Position numbers and translations under genes: made by a program. Shown here one piece after another: positions 23,101-35,100 of a stretch of DNA of 64,000 nucleotides (within the stretch, counting starts at the first letter, position 1; each line of letters begins with the position of its first letter). Source of the stretch: Echiichthys vipera (lineage: Eukaryota > Chordata > Actinopteri > Perciformes > Trachinidae); assembly GCA_963691815.1 (NCBI GenBank), contig OY829663.1:3289023-3353022 (forward strand), in the 5' to 3' direction. The notes under the pieces are model-generated. The model ran no database searches. It saw nothing but the letters and a program-made list of their open reading frames with translations, and was not told where the DNA came from.

Positions 23101-26100
23101 ACGTTAGCAAAGTCCAGCTTCTTGTCCAGGATCTGGACCTGAGAGAGAGACAGAACGGGTCCAGACAGGAGGAGGGGAGGGAGGGAGGGAGGGAGGGAGG
23201 GAGGAAGAGATGAAGGGAGGAAGAGAGGAAGGGAGGAAGGGATGAAGGGGTGAAGGGAGGAAGGGAGGAAGGAAGGAAGGGGGGAGGGGGGAGGGAGGAA
23301 GGGAGGAAGGGGGAGGGAGGAAGAGAGGAAGGGGGGAGAGAGGAAGGGAGGAAGGGATAAAGGAGGGGAGGGAGGAAGGAGGAAGGGATGAAGGGGTGAA
23401 GGGAGGAAGGGATGAAGAGATGAAGGGAGGAGGGGGGGGAGGGATGAAGGCGTGAAGAGATGAAGGGAGGAAGGGATGAAGGGATGAAGGGGTGAAGGGA
23501 GGAAGAGATGAAGGGAGGGATGAAGGGTGGGGTGAAGGGGTGAAGGGATGAAGGGAGGAAGTGGCGAAAGGAGGAAGGGAGGGAGGAAATAAGGGAGGAA
23601 GAGATGAAGGGATGAAGGGGGGAAGGGATGAAGGGAGGAAGTGGCGAAAGGAGGAAGGGATGAAGGGTGGGGTGAAGGGTGGGGTGAAGGGATAAAGAGA
23701 TGAAGGGAAGAAGGGGTGAAGGGATGAAGGGATGAAGGGGGGAGGAAGGAAGGGAGGAAGGGTCCAAGGGATGAAAGGAGGAAGGGGTGAAGGGAGGAAG
23801 GGAGGAAGGGGTGGAGGGAGGAGGGGGTGATGAGATGAAGGGAGGAAGGGATGGAGGGAGGAATGGATGAAGGGATGAAGAGATGAAGGGAGGAAGGGAT
23901 GAAGGGAGGAAGGGATGAAGGGAGGAAGGGATGAAGGGAGGAAGGGATGAAGGGAGGAAAGGATGAAGGGAGGAAGGGATGAAGGGAGGAAGGGATGGAG
24001 GGAGGAAGGGATGAAGGGAAGAAAGGAGGAAGGGATGAAGGGAGGAAGTGGCGAAAGGAGGAAGGGATGAAGGGTGGGGTGAAGGGAGGAAGGGATGAAG
24101 GGATGAAGGGATGAAGGGAAAGACGTATAGAACCATAAATAAGTCAGCTGATCACTGAGCCTTAACCTTCAGGTGCGTTCTGCGTCTGTGGGCGGCGCTC
24201 TGACCTTCCCCCCTCCGGGCTGGTGCTTCAGGTTGTCTGTGGAGCCGATCTTGGACCTGACGTTCTTCAGGTCCGGCATGGGCGCCGCTGCAGCCAGAGG
24301 GGCCGGCGGGCGGCTCTTCAGCGAGCCCGGGGACTTGGGCGTGGAGCGCACCACCGCCACCTTCTTCACTTTGTTGGCCTCGGCCGCCGCCTTCGCAGCC
24401 GCCGCCTGGCTGGAGGGGGACTTCGGGGTGCCGGGGCTGCTCTGTCCACTCCCGTCTTTAGCAATCGGAGAAGTCAGAAGGTTTAAACGGGTCACAAACA
24501 GTCGTGGGTGAAAGGGAGATCAAACAGAAGCGAGGCTAGGAGCTGTGGCGACTATAAGCGAGCCAAGTTTGATCCCGGAGCGGGTCAAACTGTGGCACAG
24601 TGGCCAAACGTGATCTCTAACGACGGCTCCTTTCATCTACTTATTACCTTTGTCATTTTTGGGAGTGGGAGGTTTCTTGGCACTCGCTGAATCACAGAAA
24701 CATACGACACATCATGAGTGACCCTTAAACTCCTCATGAGGTCAGAGAAATCAGAGTGAAAGTGGTTTAAATGAGAAACAGAGCAGAGTTTTGGTTCTGT
24801 ACCTGGTTGAGCAGCAGTTCTGGTTTTGGCTCCGGGGGTCTGAGGCTTCGCTCCGGCCAGACTCTGCAAACCAACGACAAACAGTGCAGACGACTGAATC
24901 ATGTTTGGAGAGAACAACACCACAGATCTGTGTCTCATCTGATGCAACGAGTCTCAAACTGGACTCCGTGCAGGTTCCGCTCAAACAAGACGAGGAAATC
25001 GAGCATCTTTAAAGGAAGCTTCGCCCTCAGACGGATCCTCTGCAGATCGAATATCAACCGAGGAACGCGTTAGAGTCATGAAGGATCTTTATTTAGTGTT
25101 TGTGGGACGCTTCGGCAGTGAACGGAGAATCAAACACAGGAGAAAAGTCTTATTTCAGGGTCCCTTCTCTACACTTGATCCAATCACACTCGCTTCTGGG
25201 AGCCGCCATCTTGTTAAACTGTGATTCTGCATCATTTCCTCTGACCAAAAAAGGGCATGTATGTGACGTTGGGGGGAGGGAGAGACGTCCATCTGGCTGA
25301 CGTTTACCTCCGAGGAGAAGTGAGGGCACGCGCTGCTAGATAAACGGGAACGGGAGTCACTTTTGTTATTTCCCGTGTCTCTAATGGCGGTTACAACGGC
25401 CCTGTGAGTGAAGTGCAGCCAGCGTTTATGATTTAAACTGATATTAAATACAGTCCCGTGCTCATAGACTGTAAAACACCGACCCTCACGGCCCGAATCC
25501 TCCCGCTGCTCCAGATTAGCATCTAGTGTATGTGTCATTGACAGTAGGCTAACTTATAGTGCAAGTTTGGTGCAAGTGCGTTTATTTAATTAGCACAACA
25601 GAGCTAACGCTAACACGGTGTGTTCCTAAACTATCTGTTGGTTCAGTCGATTGAAGAGCAAACGGTCTTGTCACTTATGGAAACACCACCACAGTCCAGG
25701 TCGAGATGACGGAGTTAGCGTGCTAATGATGCTAATCCTGACAACTAGCCTCCGAGAAGAGAAGTGAGGGCCAGAGGCTAGCTGTCACTCAAGAGGCCAC
25801 GCCCCTAATTATTCCTAAACTTTAACCTCCAATCAAATAAAAACTAGCCCCTCCCCCTCAGTGTTGTCATGGAGATCTGAGCTAAACACACAGACTAGAA
25901 TGTTCTTTTGTCCTTAAACAGGTTTAATGATGCTGTGTAAACGGCCTGTTTAACATGGGGCTCAATGAGAAACTGCTCTGTTATGAAACCTGCCCCTAGT
26001 GGACACTCAGAGAACTGACGCTGACGGAGCTTCCTGATTGGATCAAACAGGAAGTCGCTGTGGTGGGGGCTCGGTCAAAAAGTGTTGGTATGTGACGAGT

Positions 26101-29100
26101 AGGGAATGAGAACCGTTAACAGACAACGCTCCGAATTGTGTAAATATTACGATTTTAGCGAAAATGCTAATTTTTTAATTCATTCATTCATTCATGTTCA
26201 GCCTCTTGTCCCTGTCGGGGTCGCGGGGTGCTGGAGCCGATCCCAGCTGACATCGGGCGTGAGGCGGGGTCCACCCTGGACAGGACGCCAGTCTATCACA
26301 GGACACATAGAGACGAACAGAGACAGACAACCATTCACACCTACGGGTGATTTAGAGTCATCAATGAACCGAACACCTGCACGTCTTTGGACTGTGGGAG
26401 GAAACCGGAGAACCCGGAGAAAACCCACGCAGACACGGGGACAACATGTTCCACACAGAAGGGCCCCAGCCGGGATTCAAACCAGGAACCCTCTTGCTGG
26501 GAGGTGACAGTGCTGACCACCGTGCACCGTGTCGCCCTCGTTTATGAATTGACCTGAACAAACAGAATGATACTGCGCGGGTCCTGTGAGAGTTTTACTG
26601 TTAAGACTTTTCCTAGTTTCACGATTCTCCGTTCACCGCGGCAACGCCCGGCGACTAAGCGATGCACAAAAGGTCAGTTTGAGGGTAAAGTCCTCCTTCG
26701 ACACCCTGAACCGTGCCCTCTCAGAGCGGTACTTACTCCGGGCCGCCTGGGCCCTGTGCCGCTGGCTTTAACGGGGATGGAGCTGAGGCCGTTTCGGGAG
26801 GAAGCGTGTGTTTTGTTGCCCCTGGCGACCACAGACGGTCTTTTATGGGACGGGGTCGGTGCGGTGGCAGTGTGAGTCTTTTTTCATGAGGAGGGAAATA
26901 AAATGAATAATAACACAAAACAAAAGGTTCTGATGACAATGAACGTAAAACAGGAATGATTTAACAAATGAAGGAGATGAAAGAGGAAGGATTGTTCCGG
27001 TTTATCACAACGGGGGCTCGTTTCCACAGCCTGGTCCTGAGATCTGGGAGCACGGCAGGAGGAGACTCCACTTAAAGCTGCATTCTCTCTAATGTCCAGC
27101 AGGAGGTGATTCCACTTAAAGCTGCATTCTCTCTAATGTCCAGCAGGAGGAGACTCCACTTAAAGCTGCATTCTCTCTAATGTCCAGCAGGAGGTGATTC
27201 CACTTAAAGCTGCATTCTCTCTAATGTCCAGCAGGAGGAGACTCCACTTAAAGCTGCATTCTCTCTAATGTCCAGCAGGAGGAGACTCCACTTAAAGCTG
27301 CATTCTCTCTAATGTCCAGCAGGAGGAGACTCCACTTAAAGCTGCATTCTCTCTAATGTCCAGCAGGAGGAGACTCCACTTAAAGCTGCATTCTCTCTAA
27401 TGTCCAGCAGGAGGAGACTCCACTTAAAGCTGCATTCTCTCTAATGTCCAGCAGGAGGAGACTCCACTTAAAGCTGCATTCTCTCTAATGTCCAGCAGGA
27501 GGAGACTCCACTTAAAGCTGCATTCTCTCTAATGTCCAGCAGGAGGAGACTCCACTTAAAGCTGCATTCTCTCTAATGTCCAGCAGGAGGAGACTCCACT
27601 TAAAGCTGCATTCTCTCTAATGTCCAGCAGGAGGAGACTCCACTTAAAGCTGCATTCTCTCTAATGTCCAGCAGGGGGAGACTCCACTTAAAGCTGCATT
27701 CTCTCTGATGTCCAGCAGGAGGAGACTCCACTTAAAGCTGCATTCTCTCTAATGTCCAGCAGGAGGAGACTCCACTTAAAGCTGCATTCTCTCTAATGTC
27801 CAGCAGGGGGAGAATCCACTTAAAGCTGCATTCTCTCTAATGTCCAGCAGGGGGAGACTCCACTTAAAGCTGCATTCTCTCTGATGTCCAGCAGGAGGAG
27901 ACTCCACTTAAAGCTGCATTCTCTCTGATGTCCAGCAGGAGGAGACTCCACTTAAAGCTGCATTCTCTCTAATGTCCAGCAGGTGCTAGTCAGGTAAACG
28001 TAAATATAAAGCCTCTTCATTTGCTCATCCATGGTCTTCGCTCCAGTGGCGCCGTGTTCCCAGATCAACGGTAAAACGACGACTGATGGAGAAGACGCAC
28101 GGAGTCGTAATAAACCGGAATGATCCTTTAAATGAAAGAAAAGGAAGATGACGTCGTTGCTTACGTACCTTATCCGCAGAGCCGTTATCCGTCTTTGCTT
28201 GAGCTGCGGACGGAAAAGAGAGAAGCAGACGTTTAAAATCTTTCATCTCGTCTTGTTTGTTTCCACCGCAGGTGAGAGAAACGGCCACCGGGGGCGTGCC
28301 CGAACACATTCACACGCCAAGGGAATCGAACTTTGGTGAAATGCAGCATGCAACAAGGTGGAGGTGGAGGTGAAGGTGGAGGTGGAGGGGGAAGGGGGGG
28401 GCTGCATAACCAGCAGAGTGAGCAGAGATGGAGAAAGAAACAAGTGGGGAGGGAGGACAACGAGCTTCTCCTCGGGTCAAAGGTTAACGTCCAATCGAGA
28501 CAGAACTCGGAGGGGGAGAGTGCGGCGTGACGTACGGCAGAAGCTGCGTTGTCAAAAGAAAACCAGTGTAAGGCGTTAACTGAGGAGGACTCTGGTGAAA
28601 ATGAACCAACAGACCTTTGGGAATAGGCACCGGCACCAGAGACTTTCTGGCTGGAGAGCTTTGGGAGGTTCTCTGGAGCTCGGCGGGGCCGGCGGTTTGA
28701 GCCCCACTCGTGCTCCTCATGTCTGAGTCATTAGAAATGTCAGGCTTTGAATAGCCGGCCCTGAGTAACCATGAGTCACCGCTGCCGTTTTCAGTGGCGG
28801 TGTCGGATGGCATCGCCTCTGAGACGCTCTCCTCCTCCTCTGAATTGTCCCGGTGAGGATCTTCCGAGCGAGGGTCAAAGGGCGGCGGACTTTGGTGCGT
28901 TTCCGGGGGGACGTTCCCAAACTTTGAAGCGTCCTGTTCGGAGACGACCTCCTCTCCTGGGTTGACCCACGAGCTTCTGTCTCCGATGGACGTGAGGTCT
29001 TCCAGAGCCGAGCTGCGGACTAAAGACATCCCGGGCACGTTGCTCGTTTCGGCGAGGCATTCGGAGGCGTCCAGGCTGATCGCCCTCTGAGAATCCACTC

Positions 29101-32100
29101 CCCCGGCGCGCTCGGGGCTCCCGCCGCCGTCCCGTCCAACCTCCGACCTGCAGCCGAGGTCTTCGGAGGCCCATAAGGACTCCCCGAGCCTCTTCCCACA
29201 CTCCCCCGCCGCTTCGTTTTCTGGGTCCGAAGACCCGGAAGCTCCCGCGAGGTCAGCGGCGTCGTCTCCGGCGGGGATCGATCCGTCGGCCGCAAACGCA
29301 AACTCTCCGCGGACTCCGGATGCATCAGCTGATTCAGTTTGGAAAGCAGGTTAATGAGGACATTCACAACCACTTGTTTTTCCGTCTCCCCGTTAAAAAA
29401 ACAAACCAAAAAGAAAAGAAGAATGAAGAGAAGTGGACGTCACCGCGTTCGTGTCTCAGAAAACTACAGAAGGTGAAGATGCAAAGACGTGGTCGATGGT
29501 GGGAAACAGAAAAAACCTTCACGGGAAAATAAGACGAGATGGAGACGACGTAAAGCGTCACAGCAGGGAGACAGATGAGTCATTCCAGTGGACAGAGTCA
29601 CCAACAGGCCGCTAATAAACTCACTTTCACTGTAAATGTGATTAAAATGTGATTTTAAGTGTTTGTGAACTCCCTCTGAATTAATAAAAAATTATTAAAA
29701 TCCCCCAAAAACACCTTTAAAGTGTCACATCACAACAATGTGTAAATATTTGGACTTTTACAGTGTTTAAATAATAAAAATCATATAATTTACAGTTTTT
29801 TCTTTTGTTACTATTATCTTTATTATATATTATTTTATTATATTATTTTTATTATTATTATTAATATTATTATTATTTTATTTATTATAATTATCTATAT
29901 TTAATTTGATTATTTAATATTTTTCTGTCTTCACTTCTTTCTTTACGGATGCCCTACAAAATACAAAATAACTTAGATAACTAAATTTTATTTTAAAAAA
30001 AGAAATAATATATTTGGACTTTTACATTGTATAAAAAAAAAAAATAATTTACAGTTTTTTCTCTTGTTACTTTTATCTGTATTATATTTATTATATATTA
30101 TTTTTTTATTATATTATTATTATAATTGTTATTATTATAATTATTAATATTATTATTATTATTATATTTATTATAATTATCTATATTTTATTTTTTATTA
30201 TGTTGATATTTTTCCGTCTTACCCAGTTTTTCTACATTTCTGCGAAATAACTTAAATAAATAAATATTATAAAAAATATATTTTAGAAATTATATATTAG
30301 ATTATTATTATTATATCATACATTTTGAGTTTTACAGTGAATAAATAAAAAAATCATAATTATTTTAGTTTTTTATATTTAAGTTTTTCTACATTTCTGC
30401 AAAATAACTCATATAAATAAATAAATATCATGAAATTAATTATTTTATAAATTGCTGTTGAAAATAGAATAAAATGTTGTTTTTAAAAATACTAAAAATG
30501 TTTATTTTTATTTAGCATTCAAATGATGTTTTAATAAATTAAAAAATATATAAAAGTATCATAACTTCTATAAATGTTAACAATTAATTAGATTGAGTCT
30601 TTAAATTATGAATTAATAATTGGGATTTTAATGTTTATCACAAATTAACTTAAAAATATGTTTTAATTTAGTTTTTTGCTATTTCATGTATTTTAAAATA
30701 TTTAAATAAATTGAAGAAATAAATACTAAACAATATTTTTGAAAAATGAAAATAAATAAATAATAAAAATAATAGTTACAATACCAACACCAATACTACT
30801 ACTACTACTAATAATAATAATAATAATAAAATAACATGAATAAAGATTATAAACTACATAAAAAAGAGTTTTATTTTAAAATACAATCATTAACTCATCA
30901 TTTAACGACATAATGAGGTAATATAATTATTAATAATCAAATGTAATTCTCTTTCTCTCTGTATTTGTAGCTTTATTTATGCATCATTTAAAAGAAAATG
31001 CGATGCATGATTTAAAAACAACCTTTAAATGTTTTAATTCGTTGTAATGAAACCCTGTCAAAGTCTCCAGGTCAGCACTCAAACTGCAGAGAGCCTCCTG
31101 CACTCATTCAGGTGTGTGTGCTGCGCTAAATAAAGTAAATAAAGTAAATAAACAGAGTGTCAGTGGATGGACAGGAGCGGGAGCGTCCTACCTGCTGCAG
31201 CCGCTCCTCCTCCTCCTCCTCCTCCTGCTGCTGCTGCTGGAGAAACAGATGGAAGAAGACATTAGTGACGACGCGCTCACTGCAGAGACGTCCATGCAAA
31301 GCCCCCACACTGCACCTCTGCAGCTAATGCAGCAAACAACTGTTAAATATATGTAAAAATCATAGAAATGAAGAAGCAAACGGCACACGTCAGCTGCTCC
31401 GGGTGCTGACTCAGCTGTTTTTAACATTATTCAGGAGTCGTTGGCACATCCCCTTCATGCTCAAACAGCCACATTTTTATTTACATTTAAAAAAAAGGAT
31501 GTTTATGATCGTGTTGCAGTTCTGAAAGGAGCAAATGATCAACCGTCAGAGCGAGAAGCAGGAAGAAGAAAAGAAGAAGAAGAAGAAGAAGAAGAAGAAG
31601 AAGAAGAAGAAGAAGAAGAAGAAGAAGAAGAAGAACGGTTTTCATGAAGCTGAAAGAAAAAAGATTTTAGAAATCAGGAAACAAAACTTAAATAGTTCAA
31701 CATTTTGGGGATATCTTGCAGCAAGTTCCATGAGAAGATTTACACCAATTAAGGTTGGCTATTAAATGTTAGCTTAGCATAGCTTAGCGTAGCTTAGCCT
31801 AGCTTAGCTCAAAGACTGGAAGCAGGGGGAAACAGCTAGCCTGGCTAAAGCTCTCTGATTAACATGTTATATCTTGTTTCTTATAAAATATAAAGTGTAA
31901 AAAACATCAAGTTGAAGTTTTACGTTTGGATTATAGTGAGATTATTTCCTGGTCGCCTAGCAACCTCATGTGTGATGACGTCTGTCCCCAGAGGAGACGT
32001 TTCTGCAAACCTCTGCAGCAGCATGAGAAGAGTCCCTACACACACAACAAAGCAGCAACAGCGTAGTTAGTGAAGCCAGAGTTTATTAAAGAGTGTTTTA

Positions 32101-35100
32101 AAGACTTACCTACTGGCCCCTGTACCAGCTCCTCTCATAGTAAAGTCCATTACAGTGGAAGGAGCCCATTGGCGCTTTGTTGTGTGTGTAGGGACTCTTC
32201 TCATGCTGCTGCAGAGGTTTGCTGTTATTTTCAGCAGCATTAGTGGTTAAAAAAGACCTTTGAATGCCTTCACCGTGCTGCCCCGAGCTAATCACTGTTA
32301 GCCACGTCCGGCTGTTAGCGACTCTCCTGGGTTTCTCCGTTAATAGTTGTTACAGGAAAACCACTGTCTCGATGGCTTATCTGATGAGTGTAAGTGTCAA
32401 AAAAGACTATAGGATGATTTTGTGCCTGAATTCCACTTTAATGTGTATTTTAGAGAGATTTTTCTTTATTTTAATACCATTTTTATCAATTTTCAAGTGG
32501 TAAAAAAGGTTAATTTAGCACCAAATCTGTGAAACAAATGGTATCAACCCAGAAAATTGCTACAGAGCCTGAGCTAATCATCATAATGTTCTTTAACAAG
32601 TTATTTAAATGACGTAAACACACTTCAGAGGTGCTGGTGACTGGATGTCATTACTGCTTCCTCTGTTTCCAGTCTTCATGCTAAGCTAAGCTAAGCTAAG
32701 CTAACCGGCTGCAGCTCAGACATTAGAGTGGCATCCACCTTCTCATCTTCTCTTCCCCAAAATTTCAAACCAGGAAACTCAAATGCAGAAGCAGCAGAGA
32801 AAAAGCGGCGGGAGCTCAGAGACGGGAGGCGTACCAAGCTGCCCCTCGTCTTCACACGAGGCGCGCTCTATTTCAGAGAGCTCGGGCACTTCAGCTTCAC
32901 CGCGGCCCTCCTCTGCAGACGTCGCCGCTGTGCAGGAGGAACGCATGTCAGTCAGAAAAAGGAGGAACAGTTAAAACCTGAATCTGAGCCTAATCTGACG
33001 CACTGTCCTCAGGTGCGCTCGGCTAAAATCCGCTCTAACAACCTCCTGACCTCGGCGCTGTGGCATTTTTCTCACGTCTGCAGACGCTGTTCCACATATC
33101 AGAGGAGTACTTTCAAAGCTCGCTGTCACTCTCACTGTTTATGATCAAAGCGTGCTCGAGCCCGGCGTGGAGTGGAGCCACTGTGGCTGAGTCTCAGAGA
33201 CACAGAGAGCCATTATTTCCCATGTTAGAGAGCTGGTAACAGGCTCTTATTGCACTATTGTTACACAGATGCATGTGCAGAGTGTAGTGAGCTTGTTTGA
33301 AGCAAAGTTTAAAGGTTGAATATGTAGAATCTGTATTAAAAGCTTTATCTAAAAAGAAAATAATACACCCAGTTGGTGTTTTGAGAGGTAAAGAATGAAA
33401 TTATAGCGTTTCCATAAAAATATACAGTATATTTAGTGTTTGACAGTGACTTCCTGTCCCGTTGTGTTTCCATGGTAGCAGCCAATAGCATTGGGCGTTG
33501 CTGGTTGCCAGGGTTGTCTGTTGTTGGGTGCAGCTACTCTAGGCTAGCACTGGGTGAAATGGAGTTAGCCAATCGTGCAGCTGCTTGGGAGCCTCAGTGA
33601 AGGGGGCGTTCTTTGTCCCAGCAGCTGAGTGAGCGGAGACGGGCAACAACCAGAGTCACTATAGGCCGAGCATTCACTCCATGGACTGAGAGAAAGGAGA
33701 GGAACGCCATTCAAACGCACGCCCACATGGCTACGCTGCTCCTGGATGCTAACATCACTTTCATCTGCACCTAGCTGGAACCGCTAACGGCTAACGCTAA
33801 CTGTCAGTCAAACTCCTCTAATCCTTGTTTTGATGCTGTGATTTTCTGGAGGGGACGGGTTCAAACAGGCTCAAACAGACTCTGGTCTCCTGGAGCTACT
33901 GGGCCGGGTCTGACCAACCTGGCAACCCCACTGCTGGACTTCTTTTTTGTTGTTGCGGCGACGATCTTGAGACACTAGATGGAGCTGTTCTGCTCATTCT
34001 CCACATTCAACCTTTAACAAACAGGCAGTGCATTTAAACAAAGACTTGCTGAAAATAATAAAAAGCGTGAGGGAGAAGAAAATCGTGATGCAACGATTCT
34101 TCAAAACATTTCTGGAACAAAAATGAAAGTTATTTGTAAAAGAGGAGAAATGAACTGCGGCAAAAACTGAGACATGCCAAACAAGGGTTAATAAAGCCTT
34201 TTGTGGCGTGGGGGGTGCAGGCGGCGTACCGGGTCGGTCCTCACGGGGCTCGGACGCCGCAGCTTTCACCCCGTTTTCACTCACAGCTGCGTCGATCTCT
34301 GCGGATTAAAGGTAAACTGGAGGTCAAGCTGCAGGTGTAACCGTGACATTACCCGTAAAAATCCACCACAGTAACGTTGACGTGAGCTGTGACACGGAAG
34401 AAAAGCGGTTAAAGCCTCGATCACGTCGTTCCACGTTCATTTAAAACAGGAAATAACACTTTTAAACCAGCGTTTTCTGCTCTACAGCTCCTCTAAACTA
34501 ACTACAGTCACACATCAAACACTACGCTTCACAACTACGTCTTCTACGCGGAAACATACTCACTCTGTGTTCCGCCGCTGACGCACGGACCGGCCTGCTT
34601 CCTGTTTGCACGTGCGATGAAGGGAAGCAGAAACGGGGAGAACGACTGCACTAGCGAGGGCTGTAAACTGGGGAAAGCTAGGCTACGTACTAATTGGCCG
34701 TACGGTTGATGAGAGGGGATGAAGGTCAGTATTTACTTTGACAAACAGGACATTTGTTTCCCCCTCTCAGTCGTCAAACGTGCCTTTTTCCCCTCTGAGC
34801 GGCATTAAAAGCCTGATTGTGCGGCAGGAGCTCGTTGTGACCCAGATGTCAGGATTACAGAGCTCGCTGCAGCTGCAGTCGGCCACTCAGGGCCAGACGA
34901 GCGCGTCTTCTTGTCATCCATTATGTAAACGTGGGATTAAAACAGAGCACAGTGCGGAGCGCGGGGCTCGGCCTCCACCCCAGATCTGTACAGACCACGG
35001 ACGCTTTTAGGAAACACTCTCTTTAAAACCTTCTCTTTGAGATCACTGAAGAATAGGTCTTGGTCCAGACATCACACACATGTAAATTAAATGAATATTA

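Noticed and set aside
23042..24136. 364-codon - strand frame rich in Ser/Pro/Leu
   Set aside because: Translation of the CT-rich intron tract. It overlaps the R2a exon in the wrong frame, while the correct frame gives the tau repeat.
27055..27985. Possible CRISPR array (regular 44-bp spacing)
   Set aside because: The entire unit is repeated with no unique spacers, and the context is a vertebrate intron.
28484..28614. Extension of the large tau exon beyond 28615
   Set aside because: The frame is open but a GTCTGT donor at 28614 joins in phase to the next exon. The extension (LLVHFHQSPP) lacks tau character.
31535..31765. Frame with a long Lys or Glu run at 31.57 kb
   Set aside because: Product of the (GAA)n repeat on the strand opposite to mapt, in an intron.
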